A DNA stretch of 64,000 nt from Candidatus Thorarchaeota archaeon. Its GTDB lineage: Archaea > Asgardarchaeota > Thorarchaeia > Thorarchaeales > Thorarchaeaceae. This document shows positions 18,138 to 28,145 of this stretch, in pieces (position 1 is the first letter of the stretch; every line of letters begins with the position of its first letter). The notes below the pieces were generated by a model. The model had not been told where the DNA came from. It worked only from the letters and a program-made list of their open reading frames with translations, and made no database searches. The position numbers and the translations under genes are program-made. The stretch covers positions 124,001-188,000 of the forward strand of contig SHMX01000004.1 of the NCBI GenBank assembly GCA_008080745.1. Direction: 5' to 3'.

Positions 18138-18592
18138 AACAAGAACGTGGAATGTTTAGGATTTATCGTTGTCCTCAATGCAATAATATTGGTTATACTC
18201 GTGTTGAATCTGAGGATGACTTGTCTGCGTGTAGTCTATGTCGGGGAATAATTTTACATGAGTCTGGCACACTCTATGCGGCAACCGTACAGGAATCTGT
18301 TGATTTAGTTCGAGAACTTGTGATTCTTTCCAAACAAAATGGTGAGTCTAGTAAACCAACAAGAGGTAGGGGTTTACGAAAACGCATTCTTACTATTATA
18401 ATATCTCTAATTGATTTGAATAGAGGCAAACCTGTTCCCTTACGAGAAATTCTCAGAGAATGTGTTGATGCCGATATAGCTCTAGAACGAGCGATGACCT
18501 TTCTTGAACTTCTTGAAACAGAAGGAATCCTATTGAATTTTGACTCTAAAATCAGTTTAAAGAAGGAGGTAATCCAAGATGGCAGAATCTAG
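18134..18592 (+). CDS. Zinc-ribbon plus winged-helix protein
   Basis: 152 residues. N-terminal zinc ribbon YRCPQCNNIGYTR...SACSLCRG (two CxxC pairs), an RG-rich basic linker around residue 75, then a winged-helix region (LRKRILTIIISLIDL ... LREILREC ... FLELLETEGILLNF). This architecture suggests a DNA- or RNA-binding adaptor. The start GTG overlaps the stop of the recombinase gene. Confidence 0.7.
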   Translation: MKQERGMFRIYRCPQCNNIGYTRVESEDDLSACSLCRGIILHESGTLYAATVQESVDLVRELVILSKQNGESSKPTRGRGLRKRILTIIISLIDLNRGKPVPLREILRECVDADIALERAMTFLELLETEGILLNFDSKISLKKEVIQDGRI

Positions 18593-19214
18593 TTCCAAAT
18601 CAAAATCTGGTGTAGTATGGGTTCCCAGAACTCCTAAGACGGTAAAAAGAAGCTCGATGATTAATCTGGTCAATCTATTACTGAGAGAAACTTCTCATCG
18701 AGTAACTGTACTCGATAAGTCTGAAGAGCCTGATCCAAAACTGTTTGTGGTTACCCGTATTGAATGGAGAGATCCTGATATCAGAAAACCACTCCTTCCC
18801 CAGTTACCGAGATTACTATCACTATTGGAGACCCTTAGAGGCACTCGTGGTGTTCCTACTGAGATTTATTTAGACAGTACAGATGGTATTGCGGTCTATC
18901 TACCTACTCATGAAACCGTTTCCACCTTGCCTGAAAAACCAAAAGAGTGCGTACGTCATTTGATGGATTTAGTAGAAAATCATGTTGAACATACATTGGC
19001 AACTATGCAAGAGGTAGAGGAGTATTTCTGGAAGACCGCCCGTAAAAAGGGATATAGTCCTGAAATTGTTGCGAAGATTGATCTAAAAGAGAAACACTTC
19101 GACTCACCAGAACATGTCTATAGGTTCCAATATCTGCTGCAAAAATATTTCTCAATACGTTTCCGCATTCACTCAAGTGAGTCTTGTTTACGTGTGGAGG
19201 CTGGTAGTTGCTAA
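18579..19214 (+). CDS. Unrecognised protein, 211 residues
   Basis: Soluble protein with a basic, Ser/Lys-rich N-terminus, strands around LFVVTRIEWRD and TEIYLDSTDGIAVYL, and a helical middle. No motif recognised. It is introduced by AAGGAGGT (18563-18570), one of the strongest ribosome sites in the cluster, and overlaps both neighbours; the helicase gene begins within its last codons. Confidence 0.65.
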   Translation: MAESSSKSKSGVVWVPRTPKTVKRSSMINLVNLLLRETSHRVTVLDKSEEPDPKLFVVTRIEWRDPDIRKPLLPQLPRLLSLLETLRGTRGVPTEIYLDSTDGIAVYLPTHETVSTLPEKPKECVRHLMDLVENHVEHTLATMQEVEEYFWKTARKKGYSPEIVAKIDLKEKHFDSPEHVYRFQYLLQKYFSIRFRIHSSESCLRVEAGSC

Positions 19215-21178
19215 CAGATACGACCGACCCGCTATCCTGGTTTCCATACCTGCCAAGACCTCATCAGGACAAAGCGGTTTACCTCTCTGCAGAGGTCTTT
19301 GGGTCGAAGAACGTGGGATTACTATCTGCTGATTGTGGTGTGGGTAAAACTATCGCAGTATTATCCGGCTATTTGGCGGCTCGATATGATGATCCAACAT
19401 CTAGGTTATTCGCTCTAACTAGAACCCACTCACAATCGAAAGTATTTGAAGAAGAATTAAGCATACTAAGAGAACAATCACTTGCTATCACAGCCACTTC
19501 TATGGTGTCAAGAGTACATGTATGTCCAATTCGTGCTCAGATTTCTTCCAATACCTCAACGGGATTCACAAAAGCTTGTTCCCAAATGGTCAAGATGGGT
19601 AGGTGCACTCATTATTGGAACATGTATAAGCGACATAGAGAAGAGGGAAAACTCACTATACGAAATCAAATTCGTTCTCTTCTGGAAGAGCTTCTAGATA
19701 CTGGAGTAGTTAGCAGAGACCGAGCAGAAGACTTTGCAAATCTTCATACTCTCTGTCCATATGAAGTGCTTCGCTGGTGTGCTAGAAATAGTCGTGTTGT
19801 GATTGGACCTTATAGTTATATGTTCAAATCCCGTGTGCGTGATTCTCTGTTGGCTTCTGTGGGAGTCCATCTTCATGAATTGGACTTACTAATTGATGAA
19901 GCCCATAATCTTCCTTCTCATGTTCTTGATTCTGAAACAGCACGGTTGACTGGGGAAGACCTGAGATATCTGAAAGAGCATAGTCGAGAATTGGTTAGAG
20001 AGACAAGAGTCGATTGGATTGGAGAAGTTGTTGATTTTCTTTGGGAAACTCTCATGGTAAAATTGGATAGTTTTGGAAATAGACGCGAAATAAAACTGGA
20101 TAAATGGGATGTAGTTCCTCGCTTTATTGAGAAAGAGAGTCTTGACCTTTTGGTTCAATCCCATGATTTGAGTCTTGGTGACCCAGAAAATGCTGTACAT
20201 GCTGAGAATCCCTTTGATCGATTTGTTGATTTTTTGTTGATTGGAAGTAAAGCTGTTGAAAGCGAAGATTGGCATATATCGCTTAACTTGATGAAAAACT
20301 GGCATGGAGAAAAGACACCGCTTAAGACCAATCTTGCTATCCGCCCTTTGAATGCAGCTGGATTAACTGCACCTGTCCTAAGAGGTGCTAGATCAGCGTT
20401 GCTGATGAGTGGAACACTCAGACCATTAGAACACTATGGGAAGCTTCTTGGTGTTTCGGGTGCTTTAAAGGAGGACCTAGAGAGTCCATATCCCAAAGGT
20501 AGTAGACTTGTTCTTATTGATAAGAAACTGTCGACAAAATACACAGAGAGAAGTTCCGAACTCTGGAGACTGTTAGCTGAGCGTATCAATGCAGTTCTGA
20601 ATACTATGCCAGCAAATAAGAGTGCCATGATTGCCTTTCCTAGTTATCATATGATGCGTGAGATTTTGAGCTATTCCATCGACACCGGTTATCGTGGGAA
20701 GATAATTGAGGATCGTGGTGCTCGTCTGGAGTTTGTAACCGAGGCGATCGAAGAACGTCCTCAAGCGGTCTTCTGTGTATATGGTGGAAAATTCAGTGAA
20801 GGAATTGATATTGTAAAAGATGGTTCTAGTATGATTGACCTAATTATTGGTGTTGGTATTCCTTTTAGCCCACCAACCAGCTATCAGCAAGCAATTCAGG
20901 ATTGGTACAATCGGAAATTTGGTGAAGGTTTAGGGTATTACTACTCGTCGGTTGTACCATCATTACGTCAGGTTGCTCAATTGATTGGCCGTCTTAGAAG
21001 ATCCCCTTCTGATTGGGGTGTGGTTACTCTTCTAGATAATCGGTTTATGAGATATTTGTCAATTCTGGGTGATGGTATCGTTTCTGATATTTGGCCTTAT
21101 GAGAGTGTATCTGAGATTCGTTCTGCTATCACATCCTTTGTAGAAATGAGAATGGGTGATAATTGTGAGATATTCTAA
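19208..21178 (+). CDS. XPD/Rad3-type Fe-S DNA helicase
   Basis: 656 residues, superfamily 2. Motif I SADCGVGKT (~residue 44), four cysteines (about residues 106, 124, 133 and 183) placed as in the iron-sulphur domain of XPD helicases, motif II LIDEAHNLP, and motif VI QLIGRLRRSP. Motifs Ia (ALTRTHSQ) and V-like GKFSEGIDI are also visible. Such enzymes unwind DNA 5' to 3' and open damaged or branched DNA. The start is a TTG overlapping the previous stop, with GAGG upstream. Length is normal for archaeal XPD-type proteins. Confidence 0.9.
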   Translation: MLTDTTDPLSWFPYLPRPHQDKAVYLSAEVFGSKNVGLLSADCGVGKTIAVLSGYLAARYDDPTSRLFALTRTHSQSKVFEEELSILREQSLAITATSMVSRVHVCPIRAQISSNTSTGFTKACSQMVKMGRCTHYWNMYKRHREEGKLTIRNQIRSLLEELLDTGVVSRDRAEDFANLHTLCPYEVLRWCARNSRVVIGPYSYMFKSRVRDSLLASVGVHLHELDLLIDEAHNLPSHVLDSETARLTGEDLRYLKEHSRELVRETRVDWIGEVVDFLWETLMVKLDSFGNRREIKLDKWDVVPRFIEKESLDLLVQSHDLSLGDPENAVHAENPFDRFVDFLLIGSKAVESEDWHISLNLMKNWHGEKTPLKTNLAIRPLNAAGLTAPVLRGARSALLMSGTLRPLEHYGKLLGVSGALKEDLESPYPKGSRLVLIDKKLSTKYTERSSELWRLLAERINAVLNTMPANKSAMIAFPSYHMMREILSYSIDTGYRGKIIEDRGARLEFVTEAIEERPQAVFCVYGGKFSEGIDIVKDGSSMIDLIIGVGIPFSPPTSYQQAIQDWYNRKFGEGLGYYYSSVVPSLRQVAQLIGRLRRSPSDWGVVTLLDNRFMRYLSILGDGIVSDIWPYESVSEIRSAITSFVEMRMGDNCEIF

Positions 21179-21758
21179 GAAGAAAAATTACTTCTGGAGC
21201 TTTGTTACTGGATCATTGGTTGGTTTTGTTCTGTATGTATTTCTAAACCAGACTATATTTGATGTTGTCATTGGTGTAATGGGAATTGGAATTGGAATTG
21301 GGATTATACTTCTATGGACCCAATTATTCAAGGCAAAAATCATGTGGAGTGAAACCCATGGATGTTTGGCCATTAATCGCAAGTATACTGTCGATGTATA
21401 TGCAGGATGTATTATGACAAGTGTTCCTCTTGGTATTGATCTAAGTCGTTCAGCTCGAAAAGTGCTACGAGCTATCGCTACCAGGATGAAAAATGATATC
21501 GACTGTGAGATTAGTTTTTTTGTCATTCGGCCTGTTCATAAATTCCAAACGAGGGTCGGACTACTGGTTTCACGTAATACCTTCCGTTTAGTGAATGGGC
21601 TTACTCAATCCGACTCTCTTCTAAAGCAACTGAATCAGGATGTAATGACCTTAGAGTCCGCTTTGAGAGCTGCCTATCCTCACACGCCTGTTGAAAGAGC
21701 ATCAGCTGATGATTTGCTACTTGTTACTACTGGAGGAGTCTACACCCATGAAATCTAA
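21165..21758 (+). CDS. Membrane-anchored protein, unrecognised
   Basis: Begins with a short basic tail (RYSKKKNYFW) and two membrane helices (FVTGSLVGFVLYVFL and VVIGVMGIGIGIGIILLW), followed by ~130 soluble residues without a known motif. The GTG at 21165 is preferred because GGGTGAT lies just upstream; it overlaps the end of the helicase gene. One of four membrane proteins in the cluster, so it may help place the DNA enzymes at the membrane. Confidence 0.65.
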   Translation: MRYSKKKNYFWSFVTGSLVGFVLYVFLNQTIFDVVIGVMGIGIGIGIILLWTQLFKAKIMWSETHGCLAINRKYTVDVYAGCIMTSVPLGIDLSRSARKVLRAIATRMKNDIDCEISFFVIRPVHKFQTRVGLLVSRNTFRLVNGLTQSDSLLKQLNQDVMTLESALRAAYPHTPVERASADDLLLVTTGGVYTHEI

Positions 21759-22050
21759 ACTACGTAGTTCCTTAGAGATACCCTCCTCTATAGAGCCAAA
21801 TGATGTGATGGAAGCACTTCGAATCGGACATGGATACCAGTGGACTAGGTTGGTTTTAGAACCAAAATTCATGGCTCATGGAAATCCTCCTTCTTCCAAG
21901 CTTCCAGAGTTGTTATTTATTGGGATAAAAACCCTCATTCTTTCTGGCGGTTCTCCTGAGTTTCCTGAGAGAATTGAGAAGATGATTGATGCAATTTGTA
22001 GAAGCTCGAAACGAAAACAGAAATTATCTGGAGGAAGGTATCATGGGTAA
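21748..22050 (+). CDS. Unrecognised small protein, 100 residues
   Basis: Start set at the ATG at 21748 because GGAGGAG lies nine bases upstream; a longer reading of the frame would begin inside the previous gene without such a site. Soluble, with a basic C-terminal tail (RSSKRKQKLSGGRYHG). It overlaps genes on both sides by about ten bases. No family recognised. Confidence 0.6.
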   Translation: MKSKLRSSLEIPSSIEPNDVMEALRIGHGYQWTRLVLEPKFMAHGNPPSSKLPELLFIGIKTLILSGGSPEFPERIEKMIDAICRSSKRKQKLSGGRYHG

Positions 22051-24382
22051 ACCGTTAATTCTTGGTTCAGAACCAGAAAAAGATCCACTAGAATCACGGA
22101 CTCGACAAAGCATGATTGTGAGCTCTGATACAGAGATAGATTGGGATAGTCGAAGTGTAGAACAAAAGTGGTCATTTCCGATTCTTATTGGCTTTATCAC
22201 AATATTAGTAGTATTGTTTCAACCTATTCTTTCGATTTGTTTAACTATTATCATCCTATCTACCCTTTATTTTCTTCCTACTGTTTCAGCAAGAAGAGAA
22301 ATCGATTCTATCAGAAATAGTCAATGGATTATACTGAAGCCACGTGAAAATATTCTCTCGGAAACCGATGAAACTCTACTATATCGGGATAATGATGATA
22401 ATCGTCATTTAATAGGGTTAGAATTGTTTGAACCAAGTAACATGTTGTTTGGCTCTTTGGGAAGCATGATACGCTCTCTCAATACAGACCATGGTTTTGT
22501 GCTTCGTGTTTCTATGCGATTGGAATCGATAGAAGAAGTAATTAATCAAGATAGAATTCGTTCTAATAAGGAAGAGTATCTGGAATCACTTGGTAAATCT
22601 GGCAGGCATCGATTCATTTCTGTTAGAGGCGGGCTCTGGTCTACTTATGTAATGCTTGTTGGTCATCTTAGAGATTTACATTCGGTTTCTACCTTTGAAG
22701 CTGCTATACATGGGGCAGTTCCAACATCAGGTTGGAAACAAATCGAGAATAAAGATCTCGCTAAACGATTGACCATTCAGAAGAGCGATTATTTATCCCG
22801 GTTTTATGCTCTGGGTCATGAGCTATCGGAATGGCTTGTTCAATTACCCAGTGAGTTAGCGCCCGAAGTAGGAAGCAATGTGCCCAGTGAATTCCTATCT
22901 CCGATTAAAACTATAGCTTCTGATTATCCACTTGGAGTCGCTGTGAATCCTGAAACACTCCAGACTGGGCCTGTAGTCGGATTTAGTCATAATGATTTAG
23001 TGAATGGAACTTTAGTATGTGGTGGCACCAACGCAGAACGAAAGCGGATACTTGCACTCCTCATCCAGGCATTGATTGCTAAAGAAAAACGTGTTCTCCT
23101 CATAACTGGCAATCCAAATTATGGGGATTTGGCTGGTCTCACAGAGAATGTAATTACCTTGGAGCTGGGTCATGACTTTGTTCTTAACCCCGTTGATCCC
23201 GACAATGTACCAAGGACCGAGTATGTTGGGCAATTGATTTCTGCTTTGGAGATTTTGGCAGGAGCTGACCTTACAGGAGCTGCTGATCTTGAGATAGCAC
23301 TAAACCGAACAGTAGCAATTGGGAATACCACTGTGGCAGATGTTAGATTTGATACTGCAGAAGAATTGATGGATTCCCCATCGATTGATAAGACCTCTCA
23401 GACAACAAAACCAAGTAATAAGTCCCTAGTGGGTCTTGATGCAGTCCGACTATTGCATGAGGGATCTGGTGCTCGTGCATTTTATGGAACTCAAACCATC
23501 CCTATCCGTGATTTCACTAAAATTCCCTATACAGTTCTTACCATTAACCTAGGGTCTGTCGAACTGGATACATTTGCATTTGATTTATTGATGATGAAAT
23601 TAGCCGGTCTGAAACAAGATTCCGATTTTGTAGTGATTTTTAATGAACCACTAAATCTTGTTGCTAGAAATCGACGACATTATTACAGAATTCCATGGAT
23701 AGAGTTCCTTGCTAAACGTGTGAAAAAGAGGGGCCCATTAGTTGTAGCAATGGAACACCCTGCTGATTTTTCACCTGCAACTATTGGATTGTTGACTTCA
23801 TGTGTTTCATCTAGGTTACGAGAGTCAGTGGATGTAAAAGAGGCTGTTGATCTTCTTGGTCTAAGTGTTATTCAAACTGGGATGCATAGTAAAGCACGTC
23901 ATTCTTCAAGAGAAACTTCCTTTCTACGGGTTATCCCTGATGGAATGGCTGTTATTGCAAATACTGGTGGTGAATTAGGTTATCCCGTAAAACTGAATGA
24001 TTCCCCAGACCTCTCGGAGATGACATCAACCACAGATGTAACAAAGCGTCTGGCTGAATATACGACTTGTGTAAAAGAAAGTAGCTCTAGGAAGACAGAT
24101 TCATTAATTGAGCATGTGATGGGCCGGGATTACGAACATGGCATAGCAGTATTACGTCTTCTTCAAAGATATGAACCCCTTACCCAAGAGGCTGTTAGAA
24201 AATTCATCTCTACTACAACTGATGATGTTCCTGATATAGAAGCCATTTTGATGAAATTAGAACGTGGAAGTTTGATTCTGAAGGGACATGAAATTCACAG
24301 TGGTGTCTCTTATTTGAACTATCGATTGACAATGAAAGGAACAATGGCGTTGAGGCAAAACGGGGAGGATTTGATGAAATGA
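22043..24382 (+). CDS. Membrane-anchored VirB4/HerA-like ATPase homologue with eroded P-loop
   Basis: 779 residues from the ATG at 22043 (GGAGGAAGG upstream). Two membrane helices at about residues 43-90, a ~200-residue middle region, then an FtsK/HerA/VirB4-type core: FSHNDLVNGTLVCGGTNAER at the P-loop position, VLLITGNPNYGDL, a segment like LELGHDFVLNPVDP, and VVIFNEPLNLV at the Walker B position. The P-loop lacks the Gly-Lys-Ser/Thr and Walker B has Asn-Glu in place of Asp-Glu, so ATP hydrolysis is doubtful. The C-terminal ~100 residues resemble a winged helix. The superfamily call rests on the order of these elements and is fold-level inference. Confidence 0.55.
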   Translation: MGKPLILGSEPEKDPLESRTRQSMIVSSDTEIDWDSRSVEQKWSFPILIGFITILVVLFQPILSICLTIIILSTLYFLPTVSARREIDSIRNSQWIILKPRENILSETDETLLYRDNDDNRHLIGLELFEPSNMLFGSLGSMIRSLNTDHGFVLRVSMRLESIEEVINQDRIRSNKEEYLESLGKSGRHRFISVRGGLWSTYVMLVGHLRDLHSVSTFEAAIHGAVPTSGWKQIENKDLAKRLTIQKSDYLSRFYALGHELSEWLVQLPSELAPEVGSNVPSEFLSPIKTIASDYPLGVAVNPETLQTGPVVGFSHNDLVNGTLVCGGTNAERKRILALLIQALIAKEKRVLLITGNPNYGDLAGLTENVITLELGHDFVLNPVDPDNVPRTEYVGQLISALEILAGADLTGAADLEIALNRTVAIGNTTVADVRFDTAEELMDSPSIDKTSQTTKPSNKSLVGLDAVRLLHEGSGARAFYGTQTIPIRDFTKIPYTVLTINLGSVELDTFAFDLLMMKLAGLKQDSDFVVIFNEPLNLVARNRRHYYRIPWIEFLAKRVKKRGPLVVAMEHPADFSPATIGLLTSCVSSRLRESVDVKEAVDLLGLSVIQTGMHSKARHSSRETSFLRVIPDGMAVIANTGGELGYPVKLNDSPDLSEMTSTTDVTKRLAEYTTCVKESSSRKTDSLIEHVMGRDYEHGIAVLRLLQRYEPLTQEAVRKFISTTTDDVPDIEAILMKLERGSLILKGHEIHSGVSYLNYRLTMKGTMALRQNGEDLMK

Positions 24383-26586
24383 CGACGATATCCGACGTTC
24401 CGAATCCAATTGAACAGATTCTGCATTCCGCAGGGATAAAACCCCGTGGTGTTCAAAAGAAAGCCATCAAAGCTGGGATTTATGATGGTAAAAGCATCAT
24501 GGTTTCGAGCCCTACGGGATCTGGTAAGACTCTCATCGGAGAAATGGCTCTCCTCCGTGCAGTTCTGAGTGGTAAGAAGGGCCTTTATTTGGTTCCCCTT
24601 AGGGCCCTCGCAGTACAAGTAGCGTCAGTTTTGAAAGAACGATATTTTGATTCCGAGATAAGTGTCGGATTAAGTACTGGTGACTATCATACAGATGGTG
24701 AAGAACTATCTACTTATGATGTAATTGTCACCACCTATGAACGAACAGATTCGCTTCTTCGGAAAAAGACGTCTTGGCTAGGAGAGATTGGAACAGTAGT
24801 AATTGATGAGATTCAGACTTTAGCGGAAACTCAAAGAGGAGCTAGATTAGAATCTACTATCATCCGACTAAAACATCTAATTCCAGAAATACAGCTGATT
24901 GTTTTATCTGCAACCATTGGAGCTCCAGATGAACTTGCAGAATGGTTGAGGTGTGAACTCGTAGTATCAAACGACCGTCCGATTCCACTTCATTCTAACA
25001 TAATCACTACAAGTGACAAGAGTAATGCAGTGAAAGAGATTGTTATGACTACTGTCCAGAGTAATGGTCAGTGTTTAGTATTTCATAGAACCCGTCGTGA
25101 AGCAGAGGTTCAGGCGATAAGACTTTCTGCAGATGTTGGTCGTCAATTCACAGCAGAAGAGAAGAAGAAAATAGATGACGAGTTAGGTTCTGTAGTTAAT
25201 TGGGACGTTAAACTACCTGCAGGTCTAAAAGCACTTCTTCATGATGGTACTGCATATCACCATGCTGGACTGAATTATCTTGCCCGGAGATTGGTTGAGG
25301 ATTTATTCAGACGTGGTATGATTCGCGTAATCTGTGCAACCACTACTCTAGCATCAGGAATCGATCTTCCTGCTCGTACTGTTGTTCTTACATCTGTGAA
25401 AGAGCCATCAAATCACAATCAATTCATGTCTGGAAATAAAATTCATCAGATGCTTGGAAGAGCAGGACGTCCAGGATACGACAAACGGGGGGTAGGTGTA
25501 CTGCTTGCTGGAAGCTCTGGAGAAGCAGATGTTATCAGACGTAAATACTTCAAAACTTCATCTGTTACGGAGAATAAATCTGAGATTCTTCAGCCAAAGT
25601 ATGATCGATTGTTTAGTACTCTGAATGAAACAAATGCCGTAACTGAACAGCTACTTGTTGGATTTGATATGTTTGGGTCCACCACGGTTGAAAACATTGA
25701 ACAAAGCTTATTCTCTGACTCTTTTCTGATGTATTGTAGTATTCGTGACACGCGATCACCACACAGAATTCTTCAATTAGATGAACTATCATCAGAAACT
25801 GCAATCGAACGACATGCCCTCCAAGATGCTATTAGGTCTGCAAGACAGAATGTGCTTGCAAGTGTAAAAATTAGAGAAAGCACTGATTCTGTAATTGGAG
25901 GGATTGTAACTGGATGGGAAGGAGGTAATTTCACATCACGATTTTCTGCAAAGCTTTCACCTGATGGTACCGTGGAGGGTCCAATGTGCTCTTGTGGCAT
26001 CCCTTTTGACTCGAATGGTTTACTTTGTCCTCATTTGGTGGCCTTGGGTTTTACTGCGTCAAAGGAATTAGGTACATTAGCTGATTATGTAATTCCACTC
26101 GCATTATCTGAGAGTAATCCATTAGGAGTTCTTACAAGATTAGGACTTATAGAAGGCTCTGAAGATGGTGAATATAGGATAACCCATCTAGGTAGTGTGG
26201 TTAATCGTCTATATCTTAGCATCCCAACCATCAGAGAAATGATTGCTTTGTTACCTTTCACCAGTGATGTAGAAGATCTTCTTTGGCTTCTAAGACATTT
26301 GGCTTCAATTGAAACCGGGAGTTCTCTTGATGACTCCTATGAAAATCTTGTAGCTGGTGTTGCAAGCACGGATATGGAAATTAGTAAACTGGCAGAGAGT
26401 CTTGAACTACATGTTGGTGATGCTTACGGCCTTTTAGAAACATCAAGATGGCTTCTATCTGCAATCTCTGCAGTGAGTGAAATAGGAGGATTTGAAGAAT
26501 TGGTACAAAAATCAACGAACTTGCTGAAATCGTTGGATAATCGTTTAGGAAGAACTACTCCAGAAAATCAGGAGGATGAGGAATAA
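24379..26586 (+). CDS. Hel308/Ski2-type helicase with SWIM zinc finger
   Basis: 735 residues. Helicase motifs in order: I SSPTGSGKT, Ia PLRALAVQ, II VIDEIQTL, III LSATIGAP, IV CLVFHRTRREAE, V TTTLASGIDLPA, VI QMLGRAGRPGYD. This is the Hel308/Ski2-like family, which unwinds branched DNA at stalled forks. Around residues 515-555 there is an added SWIM zinc finger (MCSCGIPF...GLLCPHLVAL, the CxCx(n)CxH pattern), which I do not know from standard Hel308 proteins. The start overlaps the preceding stop (ATGA). Confidence 0.85.
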   Translation: MTTISDVPNPIEQILHSAGIKPRGVQKKAIKAGIYDGKSIMVSSPTGSGKTLIGEMALLRAVLSGKKGLYLVPLRALAVQVASVLKERYFDSEISVGLSTGDYHTDGEELSTYDVIVTTYERTDSLLRKKTSWLGEIGTVVIDEIQTLAETQRGARLESTIIRLKHLIPEIQLIVLSATIGAPDELAEWLRCELVVSNDRPIPLHSNIITTSDKSNAVKEIVMTTVQSNGQCLVFHRTRREAEVQAIRLSADVGRQFTAEEKKKIDDELGSVVNWDVKLPAGLKALLHDGTAYHHAGLNYLARRLVEDLFRRGMIRVICATTTLASGIDLPARTVVLTSVKEPSNHNQFMSGNKIHQMLGRAGRPGYDKRGVGVLLAGSSGEADVIRRKYFKTSSVTENKSEILQPKYDRLFSTLNETNAVTEQLLVGFDMFGSTTVENIEQSLFSDSFLMYCSIRDTRSPHRILQLDELSSETAIERHALQDAIRSARQNVLASVKIRESTDSVIGGIVTGWEGGNFTSRFSAKLSPDGTVEGPMCSCGIPFDSNGLLCPHLVALGFTASKELGTLADYVIPLALSESNPLGVLTRLGLIEGSEDGEYRITHLGSVVNRLYLSIPTIREMIALLPFTSDVEDLLWLLRHLASIETGSSLDDSYENLVAGVASTDMEISKLAESLELHVGDAYGLLETSRWLLSAISAVSEIGGFEELVQKSTNLLKSLDNRLGRTTPENQEDEE

Positions 26587-28145
26587 TGGTAATCTCTGAG
26601 AAAAAGGAATCTAGTGTTATTGAATCTGACACAACGGAAGATGCTGAAACTGAATATGACATTGTTCGAGCTCTTCAGAAGACAGAGCATCTTACTCATA
26701 CATATGAGAATGGACTGGTACTAGGGGTACGATTAGAAGGTGTAACTGGAACACGAGGGGTACACCTTGATATCGTACATATTCTAGACCTTAGAAAAGC
26801 AGAATTCGGCAAGACCAATTTGGCCATGCGTGCTGCTGTATTGGAGAGTATGAATCGAAGCCTTGAATCACTTCTTGAAGATGTTGGTTTGAATGATTTT
26901 CTTGAGGAAAGAACATTCATCACTGCATGGGGTCGGGTTCGCATTCCAACAATTGGTTCCGCCAAGCACAATTCCAGATCAATGATTCACGAAACTCGAA
27001 CAGTCTATGTGATTGTGAAAGACACAAAACCATCTACTGATTTTTCTTGGCTCACTGAAACAAAAAGAGTGGTGACCCCTGACGAGTTTGCTTTAGTTCG
27101 AATTACCGACACCAAGTCTCTTCTTACCAACCTCCAGAAACAGATTGCATCAGAAAAATGGAAGATACTAGAAAGGGGTTTCCGTGATAGTTGGTTAGGA
27201 ATCATCTTCTCTTCTATAATTTTGGTGGGTATAGGAAGTATTGTTGGTGTTCTACTTGTCAATAATGGCAATGTCGCTTTGCCAATATTTGCAATTATCG
27301 GTGGAGTTCTGCTAGGCGGATACTTTCTTAGCTCTTCTCGTAGACATCTCTCCGATTTTCGAGAAATGGTTTGTGTGGAGGAACAAAAGCTCTCTGAGAT
27401 GTCTGATAAGACGCGGATAGAAGAATCTGTCCTTGAGAATATGGATAGTATGCGTTTACTAGGTGATTTGAATTTTGTAGTTTCACCACTGATGGCAAAG
27501 GCTGGGAATGCATTATCTGACCTAGATCTTGATGGTGCTGTTAGCTTTGCGTGTTCGGTTATGGATGAATGTATGCGTCTATCTTCTGCAGATTTGAGTA
27601 AATTAGAGGGTTCATTCATAGGTGGTGATGAAGGTATTGCAAAATTTGTTGGGTTATTTGGAGATTTGGGTGCTGAAGAATATGAAACAGACTTGGCATT
27701 AGCTTATGTCGCACTAACAGGCTATACTATCAGTCCCATATCTGCTGAAGAGGTCATCACTCATATAGCCACTCTAAATAACGCTCTATACCATATTGGA
27801 GCTCTTAGACCTGATATAAAAGAAATAATCGACGATTTACTGAATTCGCGTGCAGGTATGGAGGCTGTAGAATATCTAAATGAGGAGCTAAGCAAACCAG
27901 AAGAACCTATTCCGGAACCTAGTTTGCCATCCAAGAAACAAGAAGAAGCAACAATCGAAGATAAAGAAGACAGCTCTGAAGAATTAGATGCACTTAAAGA
28001 ATTCATCACCGGCTCAGATTGTTCCACAAAATCAGATGAAGAAGAAAAGGACTTCGTAGAAATGGATGATATCTCTACGACCGGATCAGATATTGTTTCT
28101 AGAAGAACGAATGGCAGAATCTCGGGGGATGAAAAAACTGAATGA
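26586..28145 (+). CDS. Membrane protein with large cytoplasmic domains, unrecognised
   Basis: 519 residues. The N-terminal ~200 residues are soluble alpha/beta. Two membrane helices sit at about residues 205-250 (IIFSSIILVGIGSIVGVLLV and LPIFAIIGGVLLGGYFL), then a coiled-coil-prone segment (REMVCVEEQKLSEMSDKTR), a helical domain, and an acidic, low-complexity C-terminus. No catalytic motif. GGAGG precedes the ATG, which overlaps the helicase stop by one base. A scaffold role is possible but not shown. Confidence 0.65.
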   Translation: MVISEKKESSVIESDTTEDAETEYDIVRALQKTEHLTHTYENGLVLGVRLEGVTGTRGVHLDIVHILDLRKAEFGKTNLAMRAAVLESMNRSLESLLEDVGLNDFLEERTFITAWGRVRIPTIGSAKHNSRSMIHETRTVYVIVKDTKPSTDFSWLTETKRVVTPDEFALVRITDTKSLLTNLQKQIASEKWKILERGFRDSWLGIIFSSIILVGIGSIVGVLLVNNGNVALPIFAIIGGVLLGGYFLSSSRRHLSDFREMVCVEEQKLSEMSDKTRIEESVLENMDSMRLLGDLNFVVSPLMAKAGNALSDLDLDGAVSFACSVMDECMRLSSADLSKLEGSFIGGDEGIAKFVGLFGDLGAEEYETDLALAYVALTGYTISPISAEEVITHIATLNNALYHIGALRPDIKEIIDDLLNSRAGMEAVEYLNEELSKPEEPIPEPSLPSKKQEEATIEDKEDSSEELDALKEFITGSDCSTKSDEEEKDFVEMDDISTTGSDIVSRRTNGRISGDEKTE

